Source of the DNA: Tamarix chinensis | Taxonomy: Eukaryota > Streptophyta > Magnoliopsida > Caryophyllales > Tamaricaceae | Direction of reading: 5' to 3' | Assembly: GCA_030549775.1 (NCBI GenBank) | Contig: CM060176.1 | Location: 97,951,815 to 98,015,814 of the forward strand | DNA: 64,000 bases | In this document: positions 37,239-48,581 of the stretch, one piece after another | Layout: the number at the start of each line of letters is the position of its first letter | How positions within the stretch are numbered: the first letter of the stretch is position 1 | The notes under the pieces: generated by a model | Seen by the model: only the letters and a program-made list of their open reading frames with translations | Told to the model about the DNA's origin: nothing | The model's database searches: none | Position numbers and translations under genes: made by a program

Positions 37239-38755
37239 TGATGCACTGTCGTATATACAAAAAATTTATTAAATAAATCCTAACTTCCAAATACGTAGTA
37301 TATGGCAAGAAGGAGTCGAACCCACGAGGAATGACGCTTTAATCACTAATTTTGCAATTGATGTTATAATCCCGTTTATACAATTTCATTGATTCTAATA
37401 CTAGATATAATTATACTAACTTTTAATCACTATTTGACAAATAGGGGAGGAATGAATTGATGATGGAATCATATTGTCAAATATTCGAGTAAGAAGAATG
37501 ATTCTATACGATTTAATGTTGACCTTTGGAAATTCATAATAACACATTCCTTTGCTTTCTCTCAACCTTAATAAATTGAATATGCTCTCAATTTATTTCC
37601 TAACCATTTAATAACCTAGGTTACGAATGCTAAATTCAATTAATGGCACCATTATGAATGGAAAGCAGCCAACTACAATCATAACCACATAAGCTTGGAT
37701 TATGCAATTGCATGAATTAATGGATAAGATTAACAATTAATCTTCTTGCTACTTTAGACAAATTAATTAACAATTATGGGTTAATTACATTGCCTTAGCA
37801 AAGATCAAGTTCTTAACTAAATAGATAATCAATCTAATTATCATTCAATTCGATCCATTAATTCAATTAAATTTCATCTAGAATCAAACATTCAAAATAT
37901 GCTATTGTATTTGAAACATAATTTCATCCTCAAATCATCCTACCCTATTCAATTTACTCTAACATCTTCATATTTAAAAATCACACTATTACATATAAAG
38001 ATTAAAAATTAATGCCGGCAACACATTCACAAAATCCACTAGTAATATAATAAAATCACAATAGAACAAACAAAAATATAATTGTAGATAATTTACTTAT
38101 ATTAAACAAAAATAGAGAGACTGTAATTCATAAAGGAATAGAGAAGACTTATCAATTGAAGTGCAGGTTGTCAATCGATCACTAGAATTCAAGAAGATCA
38201 AAAAGTTGGAATTGTGCATTACATGTATATTCTAAGGTAATAGAGGAAGAGAAATACATTCTAAATTGTTCTGATCTCTGATAAAAAAAAGCTCCCAAAC
38301 CCTGTTTTGATAGAGGATATATCAAAAACAGGTCGCGCTGACAGTTACAACTTTTTAATGGAAACACGGGACCTTCGTGTTTTCTTCCAACTGCTCTGCC
38401 AATAGATAGATTTTAAATCAATTCTCGATATATTTAACACGACCCGTTTTTATGAAACACAGGGATACCGTGTTTTCGGTTCTTCCACTATTTTCCTTTT
38501 GCAATTTCAGCATAGCTTCTCTTGGTGTATTTGCTTCCTTTCTAACTTTGATCCCCTTGATTCAGTGTTTATTGATGTGTTCTTCACTTGATTTCTTCTT
38601 TTCATTGATTTCTCCTTGAATTTCCTCAATTTTTTTCTTTTTTGTAAAATCTATTTAAAGGAGGAAAACTTGACAAAAAGATTAAATCTTATAAAATTAA
38701 TGAGGGATAAATGACATTTTTAAGCATGAAAATAATCTATAAACCTCATCTATCA
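37239..38755 (-). mobile_element. 1.5-kb solo LTR (TGATAGATGAG family), copy 1
   Basis: On the minus strand it starts TGATAGATGAGGTTTATAG and ends ACGACAGTGCATCA, 1517 bp. The flanks hold a perfect 5-bp duplication CCAGG (37234-37238 and 38756-38760), and the surrounding family A sequence is continuous once it is removed. It is homologous along its length to 45708-47269. It contains AAACACGGG / CCGTGTTTT repeats (38365-38482) and, near its 3' end, GGAGTCGAACC (37312-37322), whose complement GGTTCGACTCC matches the polymerase III B-box consensus. There is no coding sequence. Confidence 0.93.
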
Positions 38756-39766
38756 CCAGGGTGGCTCGTGCAAGGCAAATAAAAGGTGGAGGGTGGCATA
38801 GTTTGGTAGAGGGTGATGCAGAGAATGGTACTGCAGGTGGCTCAAGCGACAGCAGTGGCAAGGGAGTCTGAAAGGGCGGTGGCGTATGAGAGGGATTTTC
38901 TAGGTTGTGAAGTTTAAAGCTCAATCAAGGCTGCGTATGGGGTATTTATAGGCTAGTTGGAAGGGAATAAGTTCAGAGGGGAAACGGGAGAATAGGGGCA
39001 GGTAGGTTAGGGCTCACCGGTCGGGGACGGAAAGCCAGCGCAGGTCTGTTCGTGGCATAGTGTGACAGGTCAAGGGGAAAGAAATGGCATGCGAGAAGGA
39101 AGGAGAGTTAGTTAGGTTGAACGGTAGACATATTAGTAAAAAAGAGAGGAGAAGGTTGGCCAGTTAATGGCATGGTCGGTAGTGGAAATTCAGGTACAGG
39201 TAAGGGAGGAAGTTGCAGGTCACAACAGGGGAGGAAGAAGAAGGTAGGGGCGTGGACCGGTGGTCCAGAAGAAAAGAAAGAAGGAAAAGAAGAAGGGAAA
39301 ACCGGACCGGTCGGGAGAGAAAAAAAGAACATGCGATGCGGGCCTGGGCCGTGTGGAAAAAAGGAAAGGGGAGAAGGGTTTGGGCCGCTAGGCTAGCCCA
39401 GGTCGAGGGAGGAGGAAGAAAAAAGAAAAGAAGAAGATGGAAAAAGGAAGAAAAAGGAAAGAAAAGGAAAAAGGGAAAAAGAAAAATAGGTGGGTTGGGA
39501 TATTTAAAAATAATAATATTTTAATAAAATAATAATTAATTCTTTTTTTAGGTCAATTTAGGATTTTTGAAAGATTTTTCCTAAATTCCATTTTAATTGG
39601 CAAATCACTCTAATTTTCTCCAATTAAATTATTTATAAATATCCTATTGATTTGGACCTATTTAATCCCTATTATTTTAATAAAATAATTTATTTAATTA
39701 ATTTTTATAATAAATTCTTAATTAGCTATAATTCTTAAAATTAGGGTTTTGGGGTATTTCACCCTT

Positions 39767-40270
39767 AGCCATTGTGTCATGCTTGCCTTACTTGTGCCAA
39801 AGAAAAATGGAATCATGAGAATGTGTGTTGATTTTAGAGCTATCAACAATATTACAATCAAATATAGGTATCATATACCTAGACTTGATTATACGATTGA
39901 TTGTTTGTATGGTACATGCTTATTTTCTAAAATCAACTTAAGGAGTGATTACTACCAAATAATAATTAAAGAGGGTGATGAGTGGAAAAATTAATTTAAA
40001 ACTAAATGAGGGTTGTAATAGTGGATGGTTATGCCTTTTGGTTTGTCAAATTCTCCTATTACTTTCATGATACTTTTGACTGAAGTACTTAGTTCATTCA
40101 TTAGCAAATTTGTAGTAGTTTACTTTGATGATATCCTTACTTATAGCTCTACTGAAGAACATGCAAAGCATCTCAAACTTGTATTACTTGCACTTTGGTA
40201 TCATAAGTTGTATGCTAAGCCAAAAAAATGTGATTCTTTGTACCTAGAGTTAAATTTATTAGTTTTGTAG
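39767..40270 (+). pseudogene. Ty3/gypsy reverse transcriptase, continued
   Basis: Homology resumes exactly after the inserted element: 'CVMLALLVPKKNGIMRMCVD' follows on from '...GLIRKSL' at 33567. It continues with 'FRAINNITIKYRYHIPRLDY', then '[14 protein letters not shown]', and the catalytic YFDD motif at 40121-40132, which is intact. Stops near 39992-40022 break the frame, and it ends at a TAG near 40268. The motif order is that of gypsy-type reverse transcriptase. It is a pseudogene because of the stops and the 6.2-kb insertion. Confidence 0.92.
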
Positions 40271-40479
40271 TGTTTAAGGATAGAATGGCCATGGACAAGT
40301 CCAAAGTGGAAGCAATCAATACGTGGAGGTTTTTCATAGCCTAGAATACTTGTATAAGAGGTTCATTAGGGGATTTAGTACCATATTGGCACCTATAACC
40401 TAATGCATGAAGAAGGGTAAGTTCATGTGGAATAAGGCAACCCAAGATAACTTTGAGATGATTAAAGGAACATTAAGTG

Positions 40480-41449
40480 AAGAGTTCATCCTAACATTAC
40501 CTAACTTTAAAAAATTGTTTGAGGTTGAATGTGATGCTAGTGGAGTGGGTATTGGTGTTGTTTTAATATAAGAAGGAAAGCCAATTACCTTCGTTAGTGA
40601 AAAGCTCGATGGATCTGAGATGAATTATAGTGCTTGTGACAAGGATTTCTATGTTTTGGTGAGAGCCCTTGATCATTGGTCACACTACTTGAGACCACAA
40701 TATTTTTGCTACACACAGATCATGAATCATTGAAGTACATCAATGGCCAACATAGGCTTAATCCAAGGCATGTAAGATGGGTAGATTTTTTATAATCCAT
40801 TTCCTTTGTAGCCAAACACAAAAGTAGAAAAACAAATTTAGTAGCAGATGTACTATCTAGGAGATATTATATGATCTCTTTGTTAGAAGCTAGGGTATTG
40901 GATTTTGGGTGTATTAAAGAGCTCTACAAGGAAGATGAAGACTTTGGATGCTACTTTAAAGATTAGTATAATAATAAGGGGTTGTTGATCATTCAAGAAG
41001 GATTCCTCTTCAAAAACAACAAGCATTGAATTCACAAATGTTCCACTAGAAAACTGATTGTGAGGGAAGTACATGGAGGTGGACTAGCTAGATACCCCAG
41101 CATTAAGAAGACCATAGACGTACTTAGTGAGCCTTTTTATTAGACCAAACTTGTGAGAGATGTATAAAGTGAAATATCTAGATGTGTTACTCATCAAAAG
41201 TCCAAGAGTCACTTCCACTAAGGACTCTATACTCCTTTGCCTATCCTACATCAACCATGGGATCATGTGAGTATGGACTTCATCGTAGCATTGCTAGGAC
41301 ACAAAGGAAAAATAATGTTAATAATTGTGGTGGTGTATCAATTATCTAAGATGGCTCAATTTGTTTCTTGTGACAAAACATATGATGCATCTTATATAGC
41401 CTATCTTTTCTTTAAGGAGATAGTTAGGCTACATGGTATTGATAGGATA
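40480..41449 (+). pseudogene. Ty3/gypsy RNase H and integrase, truncated
   Basis: RNase H segment: 'FEVECDASGVGIGVVL' (from 40518), 'EGKPITFVSEKL', '[20 protein letters not shown]' and 'LVADVLSRR' near 40860. The integrase segment follows: 'GFLFKNNKH', 'REVHGGGLARYPSIKKT', 'CVTHQKSKSHFH', then the core 'PWDHVSMDFIVALLGHKGK' with the first acidic residue, and 'FFKEIVRLHGI'. Homology stops at about 41449, before the second catalytic Asp. The rest of integrase and the 3' LTR are missing. Several stops interrupt the frame. Confidence 0.88.
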
Positions 41450-42486
41450 ACTCCGCAACCACACAGATTTGTTATAGCTATCAAAGTTGATCCTGTAGGG
41501 ACATGATGTTAATTAATGGTGTTTCAAGATCGTGGCTATCTAAACTAGAATAATGGATAAGAGATGGACAATAATGATAAAGAAATAAAATGAAAAAAAT
41601 AGAGACTACTAATAACAATTTCAAAGAATAAAAAATTAACCTTGGATCAAACTTCAGTTACAATTCCACTATAGATTAATAAATCAATCAATCATATGCC
41701 AGAGTGCTCAATACATTAGGAACAATTAGCCTAATTTAACCTTTAATCTCTTTTAAGAATTAAAAGTCATGCTCAATTGAATCTAACGACCTATTTTCAT
41801 GGCAATACACCAAATTAAACTCATTTAGAATAAGCTAGTTATATCGATCCCCGAGAATCACTAATCTACTTTCGTGAGTTGTGAATTCTAGTTCAATTGA
41901 TAATTTTCAATATTAATCTTCACCTTTTAGTTCTTCGATTAATTGCCTGTGTCTAGTGAAATTGGTGATCAATCAATTTAATCTAATTTAAAGTTTTGGT
42001 GATGGAATAATGTAAAGTGAATGATTTTGACGACAATCCAATAAATTCATCAATAAGCAATGGAATTGAACCTAACTCGACCCTAGAACAAAACAATACT
42101 CACGCATAGTTAAAATCATGAAATACAATAAAAAGATAGAATACATAGTAGCAAAAGAGAAATAGAAAGGACAAATAGATATAACCAATTGATGAGATCT
42201 CATTGAAATGCTCCAATTATTTAAGATTCAATAGCAAGAGAGAAATATAATCTAGAGTTCTTCTAAAATTCAAGAGACAAAAAGGGCTAAAGAAGAGCAA
42301 TAATAGAATACATGGGGGGAAGTAGCTATAAGAGAATATATTAATAGGAGTCTCCCCTCAAACTATAGGTTATTCCCCCTTGTATTACAAAATTTCCCTC
42401 ATATTAAAGAAAGCCCGTTACTAAGAATCACACAACACTATGTCAAAATCTGGTATTTGACATTCTGGTAAAATGCTCGCAACATA
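41450..42486 (-). mobile_element. Probable LTR fragment of another retrotransposon, reverse
   Basis: The gypsy reading ends abruptly at 41449. The following kilobase is non-coding and reads on the minus strand like an LTR. Its complement ends near 41490 with 'tccctacagg', and it carries a short T/C-rich region near 42300-42400. A phrase close to 41520-41555 resembles the LTR terminus near 47500-47545 in reverse. I cannot define either end with a target duplication, so this is a tentative call. Confidence 0.4.
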
Positions 42487-43780
42487 TGTAACACCCCCAA
42501 ATTTCACAGTTGAAATTTTTCGTTTTCATAGAAACCATACACTAAAATAGGGAGTGCTACTGCTGTGATCGGTACAAGACTAATCCCCGGCCAATCTTAT
42601 ACCAACCTCAAGGCTAGAAAATTTAAAAGACATTAATTCGAGTAGAAGATAAAACCACAATGTTTCCAAAAAATCATAATTAAAACATAGTGTGCAATGT
42701 AAGATTCAATACAAGAATAGAAAACGAGTACAGTAACAATGTCCTATGGGGGAAATAAAATGACAAGAAAGACAAAAACAGGTAAGTCTGAAAAATACTC
42801 TCTCAAGCCCCATGATAAGTCTAACAGGCCATCACTCGGTCTCACCCAATTCATCAAAGGCGATAAAATCATCATATACAACATCTCCTACCTACACATA
42901 GAGAGTGCACTTCTTTCCCTTTATTTTCATGTTCACTTAGTGCATGTTTTTTTTCTCTTTTCTTTTTCTCACTTTCTTTCCATTGTTTTTTTGTTGGTTT
43001 GTTTGTTTCATTTTCCATTTTTGAAAAAGAGTAAGAGAAAAACAAATTGGGAAATGATAATTTAATGATGAAACTTTAATAGAACTTTTTACATAGCTTG
43101 ATCATACACTAGTGAGACCTATAGATTGCAAGAAAGTATAATGAAAAGGGTTTTGAAATGTTTTAAGTGTGAACTATCTTATTTATAGACTCTCAAACCA
43201 CTTATTACTTTAGAACTCTAGAGGTTCATCTTCATTTATATATCCATCTAGATTGAAACATAGGAATTAGAGTTAGTAGCAAAAGAACCAGTGAGATCTT
43301 GAGCCTTATAGGTTGTCCATCATTTTTATGGTCTTACTGATTCTTCATTGTGTATATTCTCCCCTGATGTGTGAAACTAGAACTTGAATGAATTCTCTTC
43401 AAGGTCACATATGACTTATGCATACATTAAGACGATTAAGGCACATATTTTCTATTCCTAGCTATATTAGCCAAATGACCTACCAAATGCCATTTAATCC
43501 TTTTACTTTACCTCTTTGGGCCTAGAGCCTAATTATTCAATCAAAAACATGCATTGGTGGCCATATTTTTGGGCGCTTTTCCAAAAAATAAGGAGTGATA
43601 ACTCTTTAATGCATTTGAATGTAGGAAGGAAAGGGATAAGCATGGGAGGGTAATAAAGAAGAGTTGGTAGATTTTCGTGTTGAGAAAATAACCAAAAATG
43701 TAGCCCCATTCTTTTTTTTATTCCTCTATTTTTCATTTTTCATATTCAAAATAAAATATTTAGAATGAAGAAAAGTGAAT

Positions 43781-43787
<7 letters not shown>

Positions 43788-43829
<42 letters not shown>
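43788..43829. repeat. (GA)n microsatellite
   Basis: There are about 21 uninterrupted GA dinucleotides, followed by 'gaaaacaagaagaagaaaat'. Confidence 0.95.
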
Positions 43830-43834
<5 letters not shown>

Positions 43835-44507
43835 CAAGAAGAAGAAAATAATAAAAGTGTTGACATTGAGGTTTGGGCAATTTAATTATATGATTTAAGT
43901 AGGAAGGGGTGAATTGATGGTCAAGGTCGTGGTTGGTTTAATTTAGGGTATGGTAACATATTGTTAATCTTAGATTCTGAGAAATATTTTTCTTGTTATC
44001 ACTCCATTTGTTTCTGGGCCTTTAGCTACAATCCTAGACTTAACCTACCTTTTACCCTAGCTTCATTACACCTTTAATAAGACCTTATAATTTTTTTGTT
44101 GTATGGCGTCTTTGAGTGGCGGAGAAGGAGAGTATATGCAAGCCTATGGTCGATCACAATTAGCAAAGAGAATTTAGAGAGAAACCTATACACATGAGTA
44201 TAGAGAACTTATACTTACCTAAAGCGAGGAAGTTTACTTCTCTGTTAATCCTTATCTCGTAAGGATGACCATCTACACAATCCTAAACCTTCTTAGAGTG
44301 CCATATTAATACTGATTTAGGAGTCATGATTGAGGAATGTTCACAACCTTATGTTCATTTTCTTACTATTAACGCTCACAATATGGGTTGATCTATCATT
44401 ATTTGGCTTACCCATGTAGTGCGTTCTTTCATCTGAGGCTTTGATCCCGTTCCCTTCTATCTTTCTTTTCCCATTTATTATTTGGATTTTTTTCTTGAGG
44501 ATAAATA

Positions 44508-44527
44508 AAGAGTAAGAATGGGGGAGT
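44508..44527 (+). other. Polypurine tract before a 3' LTR
   Basis: The purine-rich run AAGAGTAAGAATGGGGGAGT directly precedes TGATAAACTG, the presumed LTR start. Such a tract primes plus-strand synthesis in LTR retrotransposons. Confidence 0.7.
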
Positions 44528-45707
44528 TGATAAACTGAATTTTTCCCATACTTTTATCCTGATTTCACTTCATTTATGTAGTCTCGTTTGGCATCTTCTT
44601 TGTGTTACTACTTTCTTGATAATGGTTTTTAGGAAATTTTGCACAAATGCAAAGATCTAAGGAAATGGTGCATGAATCCAAGAAAATAATCAAATATGGA
44701 AGGCAATGAATGAAGAAAATTAACCTCACATGTCTTTGGAGAAGCGAAGAGGGTCAAAGAGCTGAAAAGAGGAACAAAGGAAGCAAGAGGAAGAAGAAAT
44801 GGGTGCTGCACGGCCAACGAGTGCAACCTTACACAGCCATGCAACTCTAAATATCCTTATGTCGAGAGAACAAAAGTTACCCGGCTAGCCAGTGCAACCT
44901 TACACAGTCGTGCAACTATCGAACAACATCCCTCACGGCATTTCCTTGCACAACTACAGCACACCCTTGCACACCTGTGCATGTCTGTTTTGCCGAGAGT
45001 TGCAAAGCTACACAGTCGGCCGTTGCAGCCTTGCACGACCGTTTAGCTGACGATTACTAGCATAACGCATGATTTTCTCCCATGATTCTCCACTTCTTTT
45101 ATGTATCAAAACACACTGAGTATAAAGGAGGAGGGGCGATAATATTAAGGGAGAGGAGGCTAAATTCTTTGTAGTATTCTCAATCAATGACAATTGATTG
45201 ATATTTATTTTTTATTCTTATGTAATTTGTGTTCTTCAATCAAGGTTTGTGAAGGGTGTATCTCAACTATGCAGATCGTTAATTTTATCTTCAATCTATA
45301 GTTTGATATTTTCATTCTCTTTTCTGTTATTTATTATTTCTGCAATATGTATGTCAATTACATTTATTTTCTACATTTCATTCAAGTCATGAGTGAGTAA
45401 TTCTCTTTTCTAGGATTGAATTAGGATATATTTGGTATGAATATAATGAGTTAAATTATATATCGTATGTATGGTTCATATAGGCTATTTCGTATGTTAG
45501 AAATTACTGGTATAAGTCAGGTTTGATAAAATCTGATTATATATATATATAGACATTGATTATAACTAAAAGATTGAAATCAATGTTGGAAAATTAATAA
45601 ATGAATGGGAATCCAATTGACCACGAGATTAGACAATTGATTATTAGGGACTATTTAATTAGTGGTGTTTAATGGATTTAATCTAATTTATTAGTCATGA
45701 AAGTAGT

Positions 45708-47269
45708 TGATAGATGAGATTTATTGATTATTTTCATGTCTAAAAATATCATTTATCCCTCATTAATTCTATTAGATTTAATCTTTTTGTCGAGTTTTCC
45801 TCCTTTGAATAAATTTTACAGGAAAGAAAAGAATTGAAGAAATTCAAGGAGAAATCAATGAAAAGAAGAAATCAAGTAGAGAACACATCAAGAAATGTTG
45901 AATCAAGGAGAGCAAAGTTGGAAAGGGAACAAATACATCAAGAGAAGCTAAGTTGAAACTTTCAAAGGAATTGAGTGGAAAGATCAAAAACACGGGGGTC
46001 CCGTGTTTCATAAACACGGACCGTGTTATTTATCCCGGGTATCGATCTTTAAATCCTTGTCGGCAGAGCAACTGGAGGAAAACACGGGGGTCCCGTGTTT
46101 CTAAAACACGGACCGTGTTTTCATTTAAAAACGTGTAACTGTCCGCGCAACTTGTTTCTGATAAATTTTATCTGAGAAGAGAGTTCGGGACAGAAGGGAA
46201 GGATCGAAAAACATTTGGAATGTATTTTTCTTCCTTTATTCCTTTATAACATACATGTAATGCACAATTCCAACTTTTGATCTTCTTGAATTATATTGAT
46301 GATTTGACATTCTGCACTTCAATTGATAAGTTTCTTCTATTCCTTTGTAAATTTCAGTATCTTCGTTTTTGCTTAATCTAAGTTGTTTTTCTGTAAGTTT
46401 ATTTGTGGTCACTAAATTATTATCTAATTGTTGCAAGAATAGAATTTGTGAATGCATTGTTGTTATCAATTTTCAAAACTTTTGTGTAATTGTATGACTT
46501 GTGAATATGCAGAAATTTGAGTAATTAGAACAGGGTAGGATGAATTGAGGATGGAATTATAACGTAATTACCATTTTATACTTTAAATGTTTGATTCTAG
46601 ATGAGGTTTAATTGAATTAATGGATTGAATTGAATGATTCCATATCATAGATTAAGATTCTTGAACTAATTAGATTGATCACCTATTTGGTTTATAACTT
46701 GATCTTTGCTAAGACAATGAAATCAACCCGTATTTGTTAATTAAACTTGTCTATAGTAGCAAAAAGATTAATTATTAATCTCATCCATTAATTCGTGCAA
46801 TTGCATGATCCAAGCTTTTGTGATTATGATTGTAGTTGGCTGCTTCCCGTTCATAATGTTACCATTAATTGAATCTAGTGTTCTTGACCTAGATTATTAA
46901 ATGGGTACAAAAATAAATTGAGAGCATATTCAATTTATTAAGGTTAAGAGGAAGTATGGGAATTTGTTATCATGAGTTTCCTAAGTCAACATTAAATTGT
47001 TTAGAATCATTCTTCTTATTTGAATGTATGGCATTTTAATTCCATCAACAATTCATTCCTCCCCTAATTGTCAATTATTGATCAAGATTTAGTACAATCG
47101 AATTTAGTATAAGAATCAATGAAATTGTATAAACGGGGTTATAACATCAATAGCAAAATTAGTGATTAAAATGTCATTCCTTGTGGGTTCGACTCCTTCT
47201 TGCCATATACTACGTATTTGGGATTTAGGATTTATTTATTAAATTTTTTGTGCATACGACAGTACATCA
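45708..47269 (+). mobile_element. 1.5-kb solo LTR (TGATAGATGAG family), copy 2
   Basis: It starts TGATAGATGAGATTTATTG and ends ACGACAGTACATCA, 1562 bp. A perfect 5-bp duplication GTAGT flanks it (45703-45707 and 47270-47274). It carries two near-identical blocks of AACACGGGGGTCCCGTGTTT followed by AAACACGGACCGTGTT (45989-46030 and 46078-46124), and GGTTCGACTCC at 47186-47196. No internal retrotransposon domain is present. It matches 37239-38755 in reverse. Confidence 0.94.
45989..46124. repeat. Inverted-repeat cluster with AACACGG / CCGTGTT arms
   Basis: Four palindromic units occur: AACACGG...CCGTGTT is repeated within two blocks about 90 bp apart. The other LTR copy keeps decayed versions at 38362-38482, for example AAACACGGGACC and ATACCGTGTTTT. 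The position, upstream of a 'tctgagaagagag' leader-like stretch, suggests a promoter element, but that is inference. Confidence 0.8.
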
Positions 47270-48581
47270 GTAGTCAATCAATTAGATTAGATACGTTCCT
47301 AGACCTTGAAAGAGGCTAATGAATTACAATTGACCGATTTTTTATAGTAATCTTGAACTATACTATGACATATTAAAAATTCATTTTTTAATACCAAAAA
47401 TGATACCGAAGTTCAATCCTAGGTTTACATATATAGTTTCAGCATCTATAATTTATTATTTACCTCTATTTTTCCTTTTTATAACAATCTAGATAGCTAA
47501 AATAATAAAAATTGATAATTAATTGCGAAGTCCCTATGGATATGACCTTGACATGCTACAACACAGTCGTGCATTTGCGAATTAGCAACCATCATGTGTT
47601 CTTTGACTTGAAATATTAGTGTCATATTATATTGTTGGTTATCCCAATAAAATCATGCAAACTTAACATAACTATGCAAGGCACATAAAACACAACTAGA
47701 AGTGGTTATATTCGTTCCTTAAGGGTAATGGTCACAATGCCACTACGAAACCCTAATTCCATGAGACATACATACTTTATTCCCCAAGGTTCATCTAACC
47801 ACCAAATATAGTACACCACCCTAAAATATTATTATTAACAATGTGCCCAAAAATCAAGATCAAACTCTCCCATATGGCACATGCAATAGCAAATATACCT
47901 TAAGGTGAATTAATTTTTAGAAAGTACCAAGCCATATTCATTTCCAACAATATCATCAAATGTCACAAATACCATTAAGATAGCCACAACACCCAAAATT
48001 TCATAAAATCCTACAAGTTTGACATCATTAATTTTTAAACTTCAATTTATCTCATCACAATACAACTTTATGATATTCTTTACCCATTTCTATACTTTAT
48101 CAAAACCATAGATCGTACTAACATCCTTAGGGTTGCAAGATAAGACTTATAACAAAAAATATCATATAAGCTCATGCTTACACGAAGTACTCACTTTTCA
48201 ATAACATGGTACAACAATACCATAAAATGACATCCGAAACATAAGTTAATAGATATAACAATACAAGCATGGGATTACAAATTTACACATAATGTTCAAA
48301 GTCTCAAACTAAGATATGTATCCTTACTCTATTAGCATTGATTTCTAAGCAAGAAAAGAAGTAATGGTATTATTTGGGGGACTCATTTGATGAACCAAAC
48401 TGAGTACCACTCGGTTGGCACGGGAAAGAGAAAAGAAAGAGGGGGAAAAAAGGAAGGAAAAGGGAAAAAAAATGGTTCTAAGGTTTAGAGTTACAATTAG
48501 AAATTAGGAAAAAAGGATTAGGAAGAAGGTTTGGACATTAATTACCTAAAATTAAGGCAGATTAAAAATTTAGGTATTATA

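Larger units (their letters stand above)
33568..39761 (+). mobile_element. Family A element inserted in gypsy pol, itself carrying two insertions
   Basis: It starts TGTAACACCCC at 33568 and ends GGGGTATTTCA at 39761. The flanking 5-mers are CTCTT (33563-33567) and CCCTT (39762-39766), a 5-bp duplication with one transition. Joining the flanks restores reverse transcriptase homology, which confirms the boundaries independently. The element contains a Cassandra solo LTR (35005-35308) and a 1.5-kb solo LTR (37239-38755). Without them it is 4363 bp. Family blocks seen are 'gagcaacacccataaaaag' (34043), TGGATCGG repeats (34260-34620), a GA-rich block (36840-37238 and 38761-39490), and an AT-rich tail. 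Confidence 0.9.
42911..47594 (+). mobile_element. LTR retrotransposon remnant: 3' internal end plus LTR
   Basis: Between the two family A parts lies sequence with a polypurine tract at 44508-44527 followed directly by an LTR start. The phrase 'cttgaggataaataaagag' leading into GGGGGAGTTGATAA is the arrangement seen just before the 3' LTR of many plant Ty3-type elements. Upstream (42911-44507) I find no pol domains, so the element is truncated or non-autonomous. A (GA)n tract sits at 43788-43829. Confidence 0.6.
44528..47594 (+). mobile_element. LTR (about 1.5 kb net) interrupted by a nested solo LTR
   Basis: It begins TGATAAACTG after the polypurine tract and probably ends near 47594 at AGCAACCATCA, preceded by 'gcgaagtccctatggatatg' (47525), a phrase typical of the 3' end of such LTRs. 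It contains a repeated motif block 'gcacggccaacgagtgcaac' (44809), 'agccagtgcaaccttacaca' (44887) and 'gttgcagccttgcacgacc' (45023). These resemble blocks in family A copies at 21600-21700 and 24900-25110. The 3' boundary is inferred from TGAT...ATCA symmetry only. Confidence 0.6.
42487..48581 (+). mobile_element. Family A element split by a retrotransposon
   Basis: It starts TGTAACACCCCC at 42487 with typical left-end blocks: 'gtgctactgctgtgatcggt' (42562) and 'catcaaaggcgataaaatca' (42853). These break off at about 42910. The right part appears to be 47595-48581, where 'ggcacataaaacac' and a short GA-rich run (48420-48470) precede a terminus TTAGGTATTATA at 48581. The flanking 5-mers (ACATA and AATAT) do not match, so pairing the two parts is an inference from block order. 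No genes are present. Confidence 0.5.

Noticed and set aside
47186..47196. tRNA gene from GGTTCGACTCC
   Set aside because: There is no acceptor stem, anticodon arm or D-arm around it. Only the B-box-like sequence is present.
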